NCBI RefSeq assembly: GCF_022539315.1
Contig: NC_066315.1
Span: 119,727,374 to 119,791,373, forward strand
Source of the DNA: Serinus canaria
Taxonomy: Eukaryota > Chordata > Aves > Passeriformes > Fringillidae
Length of the DNA: 64,000 nucleotides
Direction of reading: 5' to 3'
The position numbers and the translations under genes were made by a program. The notes under the pieces are model-generated. The model saw nothing but the letters and a program-made list of their open reading frames with translations. It was not told the DNA's origin and did no database searches. Position 1 is the stretch's first letter; the number at the start of each line of letters is the position of its first letter. Of the stretch, positions 24,341 to 36,560 are shown one piece after another.

Positions 24341-27300
24341 GCTGGAGACCACCTCTCTGCCTGGGTCTAGAGGCTGTGCTGTGTTGCTGTGGCGTTTTGT
24401 CGGTTTTTGTTTGTTTGGGCTTCTTTTTAATGAAATTCCTGTAATGAAGCCAATGTTTTTGTGAGTGAAGTAGCACAGAACAGATCTTGCATATGGTTTG
24501 CTATGCAAAAGGATTGGAAACTGCAAGCTTCTTGTCATGACTTCAATGCAAATTTTGGAGAGTCTAGTACATCCATCTAAGTAATAATACTCAGCTTTCA
24601 CTACCCAAAAACTAGACAACTCCTGCAAAACACAGCCTAAATGAAAGAAATATGTCAAAGGTTTAGAAAACTTCTGAATAAGGGCAGACAGGAGCTTTAA
24701 TAAAGACATCTCATTAATTTTTAATAAATGTAGGTGACTTTTCTTTCTTTTCTTTTCTTTTCATATGGGGCTGATAGCCCCATATGCAAATTATTCCATT
24801 TAGAAATAATACTTAGGAGACCAAATGCTATATATAAATAAAGCCTTTAAGATGACTCTTTAAGTTAATTTTTTGTGATTATCTGTAAGGCAAGTAATCT
24901 CTCATAATGTTATAGGGAAAAGAAAGCATTAGCTAGATAAACTTTTATTTTCACTGTAAACTACCTTACATTAAATTATTTAATTGATTAAACTAGACAC
25001 ACTATAATTTCAAGCAGGTACTAGCTCTATTTCTGTCAATATATGACAGTCAAATTCATGGGCTTATCCAATTTCATAGTAAAAAAAAAAAAAAAAAGTA
25101 ATTCACCTGCATTTACTCTGGATCTGCCATTTCTTCTACATTAATTCCTAGGGGACAGTTTGCTATTTATCATGAAATAATTGATTTCATGTCTCCAGCT
25201 GAAATAGCTTTTTGCTGTTGAACAACAGCAAAAAATATTAGAGCTGACTTGATATGGATCTTAATATGTTTAAAAAAAAATTCTTATTAGCTCTGTGCTG
25301 ATTCAGTATTCAAGGTTGTCTCCACTGATGCTAAACTAAATACATTTGTCTCTTCCCAAACTATGAAGACTGTCTTCATCTGTGACTATTTAAGGTTCCC
25401 CATCTTTGCCAGTCCAACAGATGCCCTCAGCATTAACCTCAGCTTTTGCCTGTAGGGAATCACAGCAGGTTTCATCAGGGCTGTGCTAAGGTTCAAGCTG
25501 ATAGCCCCATTTGCAATCCATTGCCTATTGCTTGTGCATATTGCAATTTCTCTGCTCTCCAACATCACTTTTTGGTTGCAATATTTAGTAAATATGTCCT
25601 GCAAATGTTTGCAGTGTTGTACTTAGTTTTCTACTGCATACCTAATATGTCCCTAGTGTTCTAGGAGGCTTGAGTGGTTCCTGTGTTCAGATTCACAGAG
25701 ATTCAGTCCATTCCCAGGGTTCCCATTTGCCATATTACCCACAGAGTTGCCTTATGCAAAACCACCTCGATACTTGGCCATAATCAAATTCTCAAAACCA
25801 AACTAAATTCCTATGCTGAAAATCTTGGTGGTTCAAACCCCAAGGCCACCCTTCCCTAAAGCAATAATCAAGTCATTAGGTAAATACAGTTAGCTCACCC
25901 CAGAATGCAGGAGGGGTGTATTCTATTACTGTTATCCTAACAGCATAAACACATAAAACAGTAATCTACCTGCCACAGATTGCAGGGCAGATGCATTTTA
26001 TTCCTGTTACTTTAAACCAGAAGGATGCTTGCTAATCTCAAACAACAAAACATCCTTTCCTATGCAGGTTTATTCCCTCTGAGATACTAGGTCTTCTAAA
26101 GCATCTATGGGATGGGAAGGTCAGCACGAAGTGGTGGAAAGGTTTTGTGCAAAAAATGGAATTTATACAGTGCTCTCAAGCAGGAAGTATATCAGCTACA
26201 GAGAATGGCTTTGTGACTGAACTTCTGAAGTGAAGGTTTTGCTAAGGCAGAAGCAGTTTCTCCATTCAAATAGACCTACCCTAGCCACTTTCAAAATACC
26301 TTGCTTGACTACAGCTGTGCTTGAAGGAAACTTGAAGGACACCACATTACAGAAACAAAGGTGGTCCCACATGTTGGCTCCCAGTCTGGGTGAGCTTGGT
26401 AGGACTGCACATCCCTGGCCATATGCCACTCCTTAGGTAAAGTCACCACTGAACTTCATAGAACTGTGAATAAACATCTAGAAGGACTTGAGTTCACTGT
26501 CTTCATAGGAACTTCTCTGTCAAGCTAAACTGGAGACAGAGCTTCTTCACCTACTGATGAACTAGTAGATAATTCTCATATTTAAAAATATGATGAGTGT
26601 TTATGGAGCTAGTCATGAAATCTTTAGTGAAAACCTCCTAAATGAGTATTTCTAAACCAAGCTTCTTAAGTGAGAGTCATCCCAGTGCAGAGACCAAAAG
26701 AAAAGACTGTGCATCACTTAGACACTAGATAAATGCAACACTGAGAGCTTATCCTTCATATATGTAGGTAATGTGAGGCTTAATGAATAACCCTGAAAGA
26801 GCAATGAAGAACAGTCAAATCAAGTCCTTAAAAACATTAATAATAATGCTAATCTATTTAAAAGGGGAAAATGAAAAGTCAGAATTCTAAATAATGTCAT
26901 CAAGGGAGGAGATTGAGAGCAGCAGAGAGAAGCTGTTCAGTAATCACACAGGCTGTCAGAGTTATAATCAGATGTGTTCCTGAAAGGGCAACAGTGATAG
27001 AGCTGTAAGTTGCACTAAATTTATGCTGTTCTGTTAAATTATTCCCCTCTCTTATGTTCCAAAAATTCAACTCTTAGGAAATTAATTTTTCCATCACTTC
27101 AAACAAGGAACATTTGCAAACATATACTTACTTCAATTCTTAGATAATTTTCAATGTTGCAGGACTATTGAGATTGCTTAGATTTGGCATGCTTAAGGTT
27201 TGCCATAGCTCCATTGTGTTCTAGTTTGGAGTAAATCCAAGCAGGATTCATTTCTATTTGTCTCCTTTTTTTATGTCCCATGGCCAAGGACATATGTTTA

Positions 27301-28103
27301 AAAAAGAGCATTAGCCAGTAAAGGATTGTAGCAAAATGCCTTGCCTTTTGTTGAACTTTTTCAGCGTGGTCTCTATTGAAACCTTAGATTTAAAATAATT
27401 TTAAGTCTGTCAGACTGCTCACAATGTGATCTATGGCACACTGATATGTGGGAATGCAGAATTACAGGTGTGAGCTGAGCACAGTCCCCTTTGCAAAGCA
27501 GCATGAGATAGAACTGTGACTCAGAAGCAAGAGGTGATGCTTGTAAAAATGGAGGGAGAAAATGGAGTGACTAGGGAGCAAGATGTTCTGTCATGACCTT
27601 CTTCTTGTCCTTTGCATCATGGAAGAATATTTTAATGGCCCCTTCTCCTAAATGTCTACAGACTAATATCCTGACTAATCTTAAAATTCCTCATGTGATA
27701 ATATTTATAGTTACAAGGTGGCTCAATTTGTAGTGTTGTCTTTCCTTCTCCAATGTGCCTCTCATTTGGAAAGTCCCAGATATCAAGAACAGAATGCAAA
27801 CAGATTTAGACAGATGTACAAGACAGCACTCTTACTGAGCAAGACTTTTTGTCCATTCAGTTGCAAACTCAATATCACAACCTGAAGATTCTGACAGTAA
27901 AGGATGCTGCTGAAGTAAACTAATTTCTATATACTCCTCATCAAACCTCCCAAAATGGCTTCCACTGTCATGGGCTTACTCCCTCAGAAAAATGAAAACA
28001 TCCATTATCTAACCTTCTGCTCCTACCAGGGTGGCTGTGAGTCTGTGGATTGTGGGGCCAGAGCTGGGAGCTCTGTGCTACAAGCTAAGGACACTTCTAT
28101 TGA
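24341..28103. other. intronic DNA, no gene seen
   Basis: Contains a short TTTTC run (24737-24762) and a poly(A) tract (25081-25097). No exon, RNA gene or repeat family was recognised otherwise. Confidence 0.5.
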
Positions 28104-28508
28104 TGCAAGACGACCCCCAGCTGGGGAATAACGTGCTCTGACTCCGTGATTGAGAAGGCTGAACAATTGCTTTATTAAACTATACTATATTAAATTACAT
28201 ACTATACTAATACTATACTCTAACTATGCTATACTACTCAAGAAAAACCCCTGGCCCTCACCTCACAACCCAGCTTTGACCTCGTTGGTCAATCAATCCA
28301 AACAACCATCACCAGTGGCCAATTAACAAATCCCTTTTGGTAAACAATCTCCATTACACATTCCACATGGGCCAAACAACAGGAGCAGCAAATAGAGATA
28401 AAAATTGTTTTCTCTTCTCTCTGAGCTTTCTCACTGCCTTCCCCAGGAAAAATCCTGGGAGAGAGAATTATGTCTCTCTCTGTTCAAAGAGGATGTGAAT
28501 ACCACACA
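28104..28508 (-). mobile_element. endogenous retrovirus solo LTR, minus orientation
   Basis: On the minus strand the segment starts with TGTG, passes a region rich in promoter-like sequence, and carries AATAAAGCAATTG followed by a short U5-like end finishing near the CCCCAGCTGGGGG palindrome. That order (U3, poly(A) signal, U5) is what an LTR shows. No internal retroviral genes lie beside it, so it is a solo LTR. The exact ends are uncertain because I could not find an unambiguous target duplication. The similarity to songbird LTRs is from memory. Confidence 0.65.
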
Positions 28509-31500
28509 CTTCCATGCAGGATCCAGCATGACCTGCAGGCTGCAGCACTTGGTAGCTCTCAGGTTGATCTGAAGAATCTAGATCAACTCCAGATATCTAT
28601 CTGCTCAAATTTAGACACCTCTTTCCCAAGAGCAGATGCTTCTGAGAACATATAGCTAAGTACCCAAGAAAGTTGATACAGTTCTCCAGAAGCCTTTCAA
28701 AAGGCTTTCAAAACATCAATTTTTTCTGAGATTTTCTAAAGGCAGAGTTAAAGGTACTGCTAGGGTATGTCTTATATGAAGAAAATGTCATACATTTCAA
28801 TGCAGAAAGGGAAGAACATGTGACAGCCTGATAATTTTCATTGTCTGTGGAGGTTAGAAATCTCAAAAGTATGAGATAATACTGCTGTCTGTTATTTAAA
28901 TGGTCTAGATCCTACCCTAGATCCCACCCTGGGAAAGAAAAGACTGAGGAAACACTATTGCTAATACAGTCTTAGTCAATTGCAGACTGAAACCTGTATT
29001 AATCAAACATACTGTACTGGCTGATCTGTGGGGCTCAACTGAAATTCCCCTCAGCAGCTCTGTTTTAATGAGCACCTGATGCACACTTTTTCTCTGCTGC
29101 ACATAAAAATGACACTGGCTTGTCAGTTATAGCAGAAGCCTTTTCACATATCACATCATTTCACATATTGTATGAGTTGTTGCAGCATAGCAAGGAACAA
29201 TTTGAAGGCTGTTCCATTGCACCTTTATTTTCTGTCTCAGTTGTATGCTCATTTTATGCAGAATTCCTCACACTGCTGGCAGTAATAAGCAATGAGGGGG
29301 TGCACAGGGAAAAAAAGCCATTTTTTAGTGGCAATTTAATACTGGGAAACAACTAAATTTGCAGGAGATTGCTACCAGTCCTTGCACCCAAAAAGTAGGA
29401 TAACAGCATCTGGCAGAGGCTGTTAAGACTGCACCATTAACTCAAGGAATGTTTTACTATTCATTGCATAAACAGATTCAAATGCCTCATATCCAGCCCA
29501 TGGGAAAAAAAAAATCTAAATCTGTCCAGTCTTTTAGAAAAAATTGTCATTGAAAATGAAATATTTTTAAAGATTAGGAGGATCTGTATTTTTATGTGCT
29601 TTTGTAGTACCATAGCTGAGTGACATAACCTGCCAGAATCTGTCATTTAACAGAGTATATTCTGAAATTCAGGTTAAAAATATTATGTCAAGAGCTGTGG
29701 TCATAGATTAATGACTTGGAGTATGCAAATTTTCCCAGCATTTCAGTCCAGAACACGGTTTAAAAATATTATGTAATAAACAGGAAGTTCTGCTGGGAAA
29801 GATTCAGTCAGTGGTGGTTTCTTTACTTTCTTGTATCAGCATAAGCAGCCTAGCAGTTTGCTACAGGTCTTTCTTATAATTTCTGTGCTTCTCTTAATGC
29901 AATCTGCAACTGTTCTATGGGAATTTACCAGCATAGTAATATCTGCAAAGTATTCTTTTTGTAGACTCAGAATAGGGAGCTCTTTTTTTCTTCTTCTTTT
30001 TCTCATAGTTGCACTTGTTCTTCCAAGTTTTCCCCTGGCATTTTTTGCCTAATGAGTTGTGAAATCTAATCAATTGCAATAATTAAAACATACTGTGTGT
30101 GGAATGATGCACTGCTTTAATTACACAACAAAGTCACAAAGAAATAAAAGCTTGAGATTCTTACATTAGAAGAAACTAAACTACTTTGCTGTAAATTTTT
30201 TCACTAAGAACAGACTCATGCTTATAGATTATATGTATAAATCACTTAAGGTTCCAGGCTTGCTGTACTGCATATTTTATTAAAAGAGCTGGGGGAGTTC
30301 AGGCTTGTGTTAGCAGCACATGAAGGAATGGCTGGAACAAACAGATGGATGCTTGTTTTCAATAAAACTCTCAAAATGCATGGAGTTTTAGCAACGCCAC
30401 ATAGTGCTATTCACTAACTCACCTCTTTTCTAGGATCTTTTGTATGTTGGTAGACATTTTGGCATAAAATAAATCCCTTATGACAGACTGAAATGCCAGT
30501 GGTTCCTAATTAAAATCAGTTTGATGACAGTTGGGCAGATATATTCTTGCATTTTTTTTTAAACAATGCATGTCAAGTAATTTGGTCCTGGTATTATACA
30601 GCTTTTTTCAGTCCTGTTATTTGCATTCTGATTCTGGCCCCAATGAGGTTTCATCAGCTTGACAGAAAGTGCAAGCTCAACTATTCAGACCTGTGCCTCG
30701 TTCATTTGTTCTGTAAATTCAGAAAGTATAATTATGTTATTGAGTATTTTAGAGAAGTCAAGCCTGCATTAGCTCTTTGACAGTCATTTAGGTGAAGTGG
30801 ATAACCCAGTACACCTTATTTAAGTTTCCAACTTTTATTCAGAAATCTGATAAAGGCAGCTTCCACAGTTTGAAAAGTAGTTATTGCTCTCTTAAAGTGT
30901 TGCCTTTAGTCTGCCTCAGTCCTAGCTACAAATTTCATTAATCAGACCTGCCTACATATCCACTGTTACTGCCCTCATTCTTTACTAAGATTGGCTTCTT
31001 TGCTGATGTTGGTAGCAGAAGGTTTAAAGGAATGTATAGCACTCCTAAATAGGATAGATTAACCTAAGGATGTTTTTTTCTGAATTGGCTGTAGGAAGGA
31101 TGAAGACAGATGGTCCATAACTCAACTCATTTGGCAGAAAAAATGAATGAATCTTATTTCTCCAATAAAGATAGTTCAGAAAAAAAAAAAAAAAAAAAAA
31201 GAAGCAGTGCTGGTAGAGAAAAACTCAAATAAATATGTTTGAATACTTTGGAATATGAAATGTGATACCTGTTCGTCTGTATGTACTTACAGAGCTGAAT
31301 ATCCACTTGGTAACCCATAGATGAAAGAAGTTTATTGCTGTTTTTCTCAAAGCTACAGTGAGGTGGCCTTTCTATCTCTAGAGCCTGTGCCTCTGACACA
31401 CCACTCTGACCAGTCTCTCTGCATACACTCCTCACACTTGCATTCTTCTTAGCTTCATTTCACTCTTCTTGGGTGTTCCAGCAATTTTTTCAGACCTAAT

Positions 31501-31959
31501 GCATCCTTGGAACTTCACCAAATGGATTTAACAGTTCCATTTCTGAGAAATGAAAGTTAATGCTTTTGTGAATGAGCTTAAACTGATCTTTAAAACAGAA
31601 AACTATTTATTTTAGTATTTCTAATAAAAACCTGGATTTAATTGGGAATTCCAACCAAAATAGTATCCCTTTTCCAAGTGTTATAATAATTTTTATATCA
31701 TTTTAACACTTTGCTCACTGTCTTAAAGTTTCTCATATTCCTTAGAGTGTAAATAAATAAACTTTCTGGTAAAACTGTAATGTTTGCTGATATTAATTTT
31801 TTTTCTCATAGTATTGGTTCTGTAAAAGACAATGACCAGCTATTCCAGGCTAGCCCTTCAGAAGGAACAGATGAGAAAGGAGGGGGGGAAGGGCGGGGTG
31901 GGGGTGGTCTGTACATTAGGGAGTGTTTCACCTGTGTAGAGCTCAAGAACAGACAATTG
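28509..31959. other. intronic DNA, no gene seen
   Basis: No exon recognised. It contains an AATAAA signal (31164-31169) followed 10 bases later by 21 consecutive A residues (31180-31200). There is also a purine/G-rich stretch near 31880-31910 just before the CR1 copy. Confidence 0.5.
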
Positions 31960-33375
31960 GAGTTTGGCCAATGTGACTCACATCTACAAGGAGGGTCAGA
32001 AGAATGATCCAGGAAATTCAGGCCTCTCAGCTGACATCAGTGCTGGGGGAGGTTATGGGACAGATTATCTTAAGTGCAATCACCCACCACGAACAGGACA
32101 ACCAGAGGATCAGGCTCGGCCACAATGGGTTTAGGAAAGGCAGGTCCTGTCTGACCAACCTGATCTTATTTTATGACCAGGAGACCTGCCTAGGGGATCA
32201 GGGAAAGGCTGTGGATGCTGCCCACCTTCAGTAAAGCTTTTGATTCTGTCTCCCACAGTATTGTCCAAAACTGGCAGCCCACAGCTTGGACAGGTGCACT
32301 CTTCACTGGACTCCGGACTGGCTGGATGCTGGTTCCAGGGAGAGGTGGTGAAAGGTGCTGCATCCAGCTGGCATCTGGTTTCTAGTGGGGCTTCCCAAGG
32401 CTCAGTATTGAGGCCAGTCCTGTTTAATATTTTTGTCTATTGTCTGGATGAGGGGACTGAGTGCAGCCTCAGTAAGTTTGCAGACAGCACAATGTTAAGG
32501 AGGAGTGTTGATCTACAGGAGGGCAGGAAGGCTCTGCAAAGGGATGTGAACAAGCTGAATCAATGGACAAAGACCAGCTGCATGAAGTTCAACAAGACAA
32601 AATTGTAGGTCCTGCACTTTGGTCACAACAACCTCATGTGGTGCTGCAGACTTGGGAAAGAGTGGCAGGACAGTTGTCCAGTGGAAAAAGACCTGGGAGT
32701 GTTACTCAGGGCAGGCTGAACATGAGCCAGCAGTGTACCCTGGCCAAGACCATCAACAGCATCCTGGCTTGTATCAGGAATAGCGTGGCCAGCAGGACCA
32801 GGGCAGCAATCATCCCCCTCTACCTGGCACTTGTGAGGCTGCACCTTAAGACCTGTGTTCAGTTCTGGGTCCCTCACTCCAAGAAAGACTTTGAGAAGCT
32901 GGAGTGTGTCCAGAGAAGGGCAACAAAGCTGGTGGAGGGTCTGGAGCACAGAGCAGCTCACAAGTGTTATGATGAGCAGCTGAGGGAGCTGCAATTGTTT
33001 AGCCTGGAAAAAAGGAGGCTCAGGAGAGACTTTATCACTCTCTAAAACTGCCTGAAAGGAGGCTGTAGCCATGAGGAGGAAAGCCTGTTCTCCCAGGCAG
33101 CCAGTGGCAGGATGAAAGGATATGGCCTCAAGCTCTGCCAGGGGAGGTTCAAGTTGAACAGGAAGAATTTCTTCACCCAAAGGCTTGTCAGGCATTTCAG
33201 TGGCTGCCTAAGGAGTCAGCAGGTCTACAAGCATTCAAGAAAGTGGTGTGGCACTTAGTGCTGTGGTTTAGTTGGCATGGTGGTGCTCAGTCAAAGATTG
33301 GAGTTGAGGGTCTTGGAGATCTCTTTCAACACTAATGTTTCTATGATTCTGTCTTTCTGTTATTCTAAGATTCTG
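31960..33375 (+). mobile_element. CR1 LINE, 3' part with reverse transcriptase remnants
   Basis: This is the best preserved CR1 in the window. It runs from the RT palm region through to the 3' untranslated end and the ATTCTATGATTCT-type tail near 33340-33370. Recognisable blocks include [64 protein letters not shown] and [14 protein letters not shown]. The frame is broken several times, and the catalytic FADD motif reads FADS, so it cannot make active enzyme. It ends about 770 bp before the KCNB2 exon. Confidence 0.92.
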
Positions 33376-34146
33376 TGAAAGTGAGTGAAAAAATGTATTA
33401 TAAAACCTATCTCCTTAGACAGAAAGCAAAACTATTTTTTTGGAAGCCTTTGTCTACGTACACATTTTAATAATTATGAGAAACTCAGTTCACCTTCATA
33501 CTATTTACTTTTTAAAATTTTGCTGTCAACCTAATTCAGGAACAATACCTTCAATTCTCGTAGCATCTGAAATTTGTCCAGACATGAAAATTCAGCAGGA
33601 CTAGTCTCCTGAACAGTGCTTCCTGTTTATTCTTAATTTTTTTCTTCTTGACTTTTCAGCTCATAAATGTATGTCTGTCTAGGGAAGTGTGCACTATGTA
33701 GTACCGAATTACCATCTTACACATGGTATTCCTCAATCAATTCTCCACACTGTGTAAAGTTTTACATAATTACAATTAATGCAGAAAATTTAAAATGTTC
33801 TGCACATTAGCAGGAACGATACATCTTTCACTTGGTGACTTGCACTAGTAAACACCACCTCCTATTGTAATTTAAAAATGGTAAAACCAGTAATGGCCTG
33901 CTTTCTGAAATGAATTGGCTTACTGCAGGTAGTAATGCAATCAGGTTTTGACCATGTCTAAGATGAGTCTAATGTTTTCTCTGTGCAAAATTCAAAACAA
34001 TAAAACAAAATAATGAATACAGCAGCGAAAACAGCTTCCACCATTCTGTGTTTATTTGACACACATGCATTTGAAAGGATTTAATCAAACCCTGACAAGC
34101 ACACTTGAATCAGTCTAACCAAAATGTTTTTTATTTTGTTTTACAG
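33376..34146 (+). other. KCNB2: intron end with splice acceptor of KCNB2 coding exon
   Basis: AT-rich intronic DNA ending in a T-rich tract, TTTTATTTTGTTTTACAG, with AG at 34145-34146. The exon opens exactly where the Kv2 family S1 segment begins. An in-frame ATG at 34105 lies inside this intron and is not the start of the protein. Confidence 0.9.
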
Positions 34147-36309
34147 ATTTTGGCCATTGTGTCCATTCTGTTCATCGTCCTGTCCACTATTGCTCTGTCT
34201 CTTAACACACTGCCAGAACTTCAAGAAATAGATGAATTTGGGCAGCCAAATGACAACCCTCAGCTAGCACATGTTGAAGCTGTGTGTATTGCTTGGTTTA
34301 CCATGGAGTATCTCTTGCGTTTTCTGTCCTCACCAAATAAGTGGAAGTTCTTCAAAGGCCCATTAAATGTCATTGACTTACTGGCTATCTTGCCATACTA
34401 TGTCACCATTTTCCTCACAGAGTCCAATAAAAGTGTCCTGCAGTTCCAAAACGTCAGACGTGTGGTTCAGATATTTCGAATTATGAGGATCCTAAGGATT
34501 CTTAAGCTCGCCAGACATTCAACGGGACTCCAATCTTTGGGCTTTACACTCAGGCGGAGTTACAATGAACTGGGATTGTTGATATTATTTTTAGCCATGG
34601 GAATAATGATATTTTCAAGTCTTGTATTCTTTGCTGAAAAGGATGAGGATGCTACAAAATTTACAAGTATTCCTGCGTCATTCTGGTGGGCAACAATCAC
34701 TATGACTACAGTAGGATATGGTGACATTTATCCCAAGACCTTATTAGGTAAAATAGTTGGAGGACTTTGCTGTATTGCTGGAGTGCTGGTCATAGCCCTG
34801 CCCATACCAATTATTGTGAACAATTTCTCAGAGTTTTATAAGGAGCAGAAAAGACAGGAGAAGGCAATTAAGAGGAGAGAAGCACTTGAGCGAGCTAAAA
34901 GAAATGGCAGCATTGTCTCCATGAATCTGAAAGATGCCTTTGCTCGCAGTATGGAAATGATAGATGTAGCAGTAGATTCGGGAAAGCTTGGAGAATCCCT
35001 CAGTCCAAAGGAGACACCTGATAACAGCCACCTGTCCCCAAGCCGGTGGAAATGGGCCAGAAGGACAATGTCTGAAACAAGCTCAAACAAATCTTATGAG
35101 AACAAGTACCAAGAAGTTAGTCAGCAAGACTCCCACGAGCAATTAAACAATGCTGCAGCATCCTCCAGCCCACAGCACCTCAGTGCCCAAAAACTGGAGA
35201 TGCTGTATAATGAAATTACCAAAACCCAGTCTCAGCCTAATCTTAATGCTGCTTATCAAGACCAGTCAGCAAAGCCACCCAGTTATGAAGAAGAAATAGA
35301 AATGGAGGAAGTTATAGGTCAGAGAGATCCCTTGCCAGCGGGGCCTGCGGACATCGTAATGGACATGAGAAGCACATCCAGTATCGACAGTTTTGCCAGT
35401 TGTGCAACTGACTTCACGGAAACAGAGAGGTCTCCGCTCTCTCTGTTTCCCGGCTCTCACTTGCAAATGAGATTTCCAACTGATGCTGTTAACCTGGAAG
35501 AAAACCAAAGAGCAAGAAGTTCTCAGTTTATACCATTTGCAAAAGACAGAGGATTTTCTCCAACTGATGTCACCTTTGACTATAATCCAATCAACAGAGC
35601 TGGTATCAGTGATGGCAGTGGGTCCCAAACTGTTTCACATGGTCATTTTCATTTTGACACTGCCATGGAAAGCCCCAAAAGCTCCCTGAAAGGTAGCAAC
35701 CCATTAAAATCTAGATCCCTTAAAGTTAATTTTAAGGACAGCAGAGGTGGCGCTCCACAAACTCCACCGAGCACTGCAAGGCCACTGCCAGTGACAGCAG
35801 GAGCAGACTTCACACAGGCCACCCCTCAGCACATCAGCACCATTCTCCTAGAAGAAAATTCCCCCCAAGGTGAACGGCCTGTACTCGGTGCTGATGCACC
35901 TGCACTTTGTCAGGGACCTGCTAAAAAATCATCCCCTCTCTTTCCCAAACAAAAGATTTTCACTTTCCCTTCAAAAGAGAGGAGGAGCTTCACTGAAATA
36001 GACACTGGAGAAGAAGAAGAGTTTATGGAGTTACACGGTATGAAACATGAGAAAAAACAGGATATCAAGACAAATTGCTGTGGGGATAAACACAGTGATG
36101 GCAACAATTTACCAGGGGAGTCACAGGTCAGCTCTTCACCCAAAAGCATGAGCCACAACTGTACTCAAGACATTTACCATGCTGTGGGTGAGGTAAAGCC
36201 AGACACTAACCAAGAAGGTCACAAAATGGAAAACCATTTATTTGCTCCAGAAATTCATTCAAGTCCAGGAGAAACTGGTTATTGTCCTACACGCGAAACT
36301 AGCATGTGA
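34147..36309 (+). CDS. KCNB2: Kv2.2 voltage-gated K+ channel, last coding exon (S1 to C terminus)
   Basis: The exon encodes 720 residues of Kv2.2, a delayed-rectifier potassium channel subunit that forms tetramers in neuronal and muscle plasma membrane. S1 starts at the first codon ([11 protein letters not shown]). S2 contains [13 protein letters not shown] and S3 contains [11 protein letters not shown]4 has the regularly spaced arginines [14 protein letters not shown]. The pore has the filter TVGYGD (34708-34725), and S6 has the PIP kink in [11 protein letters not shown]. The long cytoplasmic tail holds the proximal clustering segment [19 protein letters not shown] (about 35374-35430), which in Kv2 proteins binds VAP proteins at ER-plasma membrane junctions when phosphorylated. 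The tail ends CPTRETSM. The match to mammalian Kv2.2 is close throughout and clearly not Kv2.1. The T1 domain exon is outside the window. No stop, frameshift or missing pore residue is seen. Confidence 0.98.
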   Translation: MLAIVSILFIVLSTIALSLNTLPELQEIDEFGQPNDNPQLAHVEAVCIAWFTMEYLLRFLSSPNKWKFFKGPLNVIDLLAILPYYVTIFLTESNKSVLQFQNVRRVVQIFRIMRILRILKLARHSTGLQSLGFTLRRSYNELGLLILFLAMGIMIFSSLVFFAEKDEDATKFTSIPASFWWATITMTTVGYGDIYPKTLLGKIVGGLCCIAGVLVIALPIPIIVNNFSEFYKEQKRQEKAIKRREALERAKRNGSIVSMNLKDAFARSMEMIDVAVDSGKLGESLSPKETPDNSHLSPSRWKWARRTMSETSSNKSYENKYQEVSQQDSHEQLNNAAASSSPQHLSAQKLEMLYNEITKTQSQPNLNAAYQDQSAKPPSYEEEIEMEEVIGQRDPLPAGPADIVMDMRSTSSIDSFASCATDFTETERSPLSLFPGSHLQMRFPTDAVNLEENQRARSSQFIPFAKDRGFSPTDVTFDYNPINRAGISDGSGSQTVSHGHFHFDTAMESPKSSLKGSNPLKSRSLKVNFKDSRGGAPQTPPSTARPLPVTAGADFTQATPQHISTILLEENSPQGERPVLGADAPALCQGPAKKSSPLFPKQKIFTFPSKERRSFTEIDTGEEEEFMELHGMKHEKKQDIKTNCCGDKHSDGNNLPGESQVSSSPKSMSHNCTQDIYHAVGEVKPDTNQEGHKMENHLFAPEIHSSPGETGYCPTRETSM

Positions 36310-36560
36310 CTAGTTACAGAAGCAATAAAAATATCTTTTCTTAAAACACAGTTAGTAATGCCTATGAACTAAAACATGGAAAGCCTCAACAAAAGTGCAT
36401 AAAATGTTATTTTTGCATGGCATGAAGAGTTGTTTAGTTTAAATACTGTTTAATTAAAAAAAAAAAAGACTGCTTTTGTAACAAACTGAAAAAAAACAGG
36501 GAAAAAATTACTCAAGAGTGGTGAATACAATAAAGAGAGCTTTATTAGGAGCCAGTGGTC
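36310..36560 (+). other. KCNB2: KCNB2 3' UTR start with two poly(A) signals
   Basis: AATAAA occurs at 36324-36329, only 15 bases after the stop codon, and again at 36529-36534. The second is the more plausible early cleavage signal. The untranslated region may extend further, since AT-rich DNA with more such motifs continues; its true end cannot be fixed from sequence alone. Confidence 0.6.

Larger units (their letters stand above)
1..34146 (+). other. KCNB2: KCNB2 intron, 3' portion
   Basis: The whole stretch up to the splice acceptor at 34145-34146 is interpreted as intron. Kv2 channel genes are known to have a very long intron between the exon coding the T1 domain and the exon beginning at S1. 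I found no T1-domain coding exon here, so that exon should lie to the left of the window. The DNA is AT-rich, with scattered repeats listed separately. This is an inference from gene structure; no transcript evidence is available. Confidence 0.8.

Noticed and set aside
23761..24709. Open frames up to 300 codons with Gly-Ala or Pro-Ala repeats on both strands
   Set aside because: Every frame of the GC-rich minisatellite is open because stops contain A/T. The flanking parts show no protein-like sequence.
32623..33195. 190-codon antisense open frame
   Set aside because: It is the shadow of the CR1 reverse transcriptase region on the opposite strand.
34105..34146. ATG at 34105 as the start of the KCNB2 reading frame
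   Set aside because: It lies in the polypyrimidine tract of the intron, upstream of the acceptor AG. Kv2 channels need the T1-domain exon before S1.
34828..36158. Minus-strand and alternate-frame open frames of 67-120 codons
   Set aside because: They are shadows of the conserved KCNB2 coding exon.
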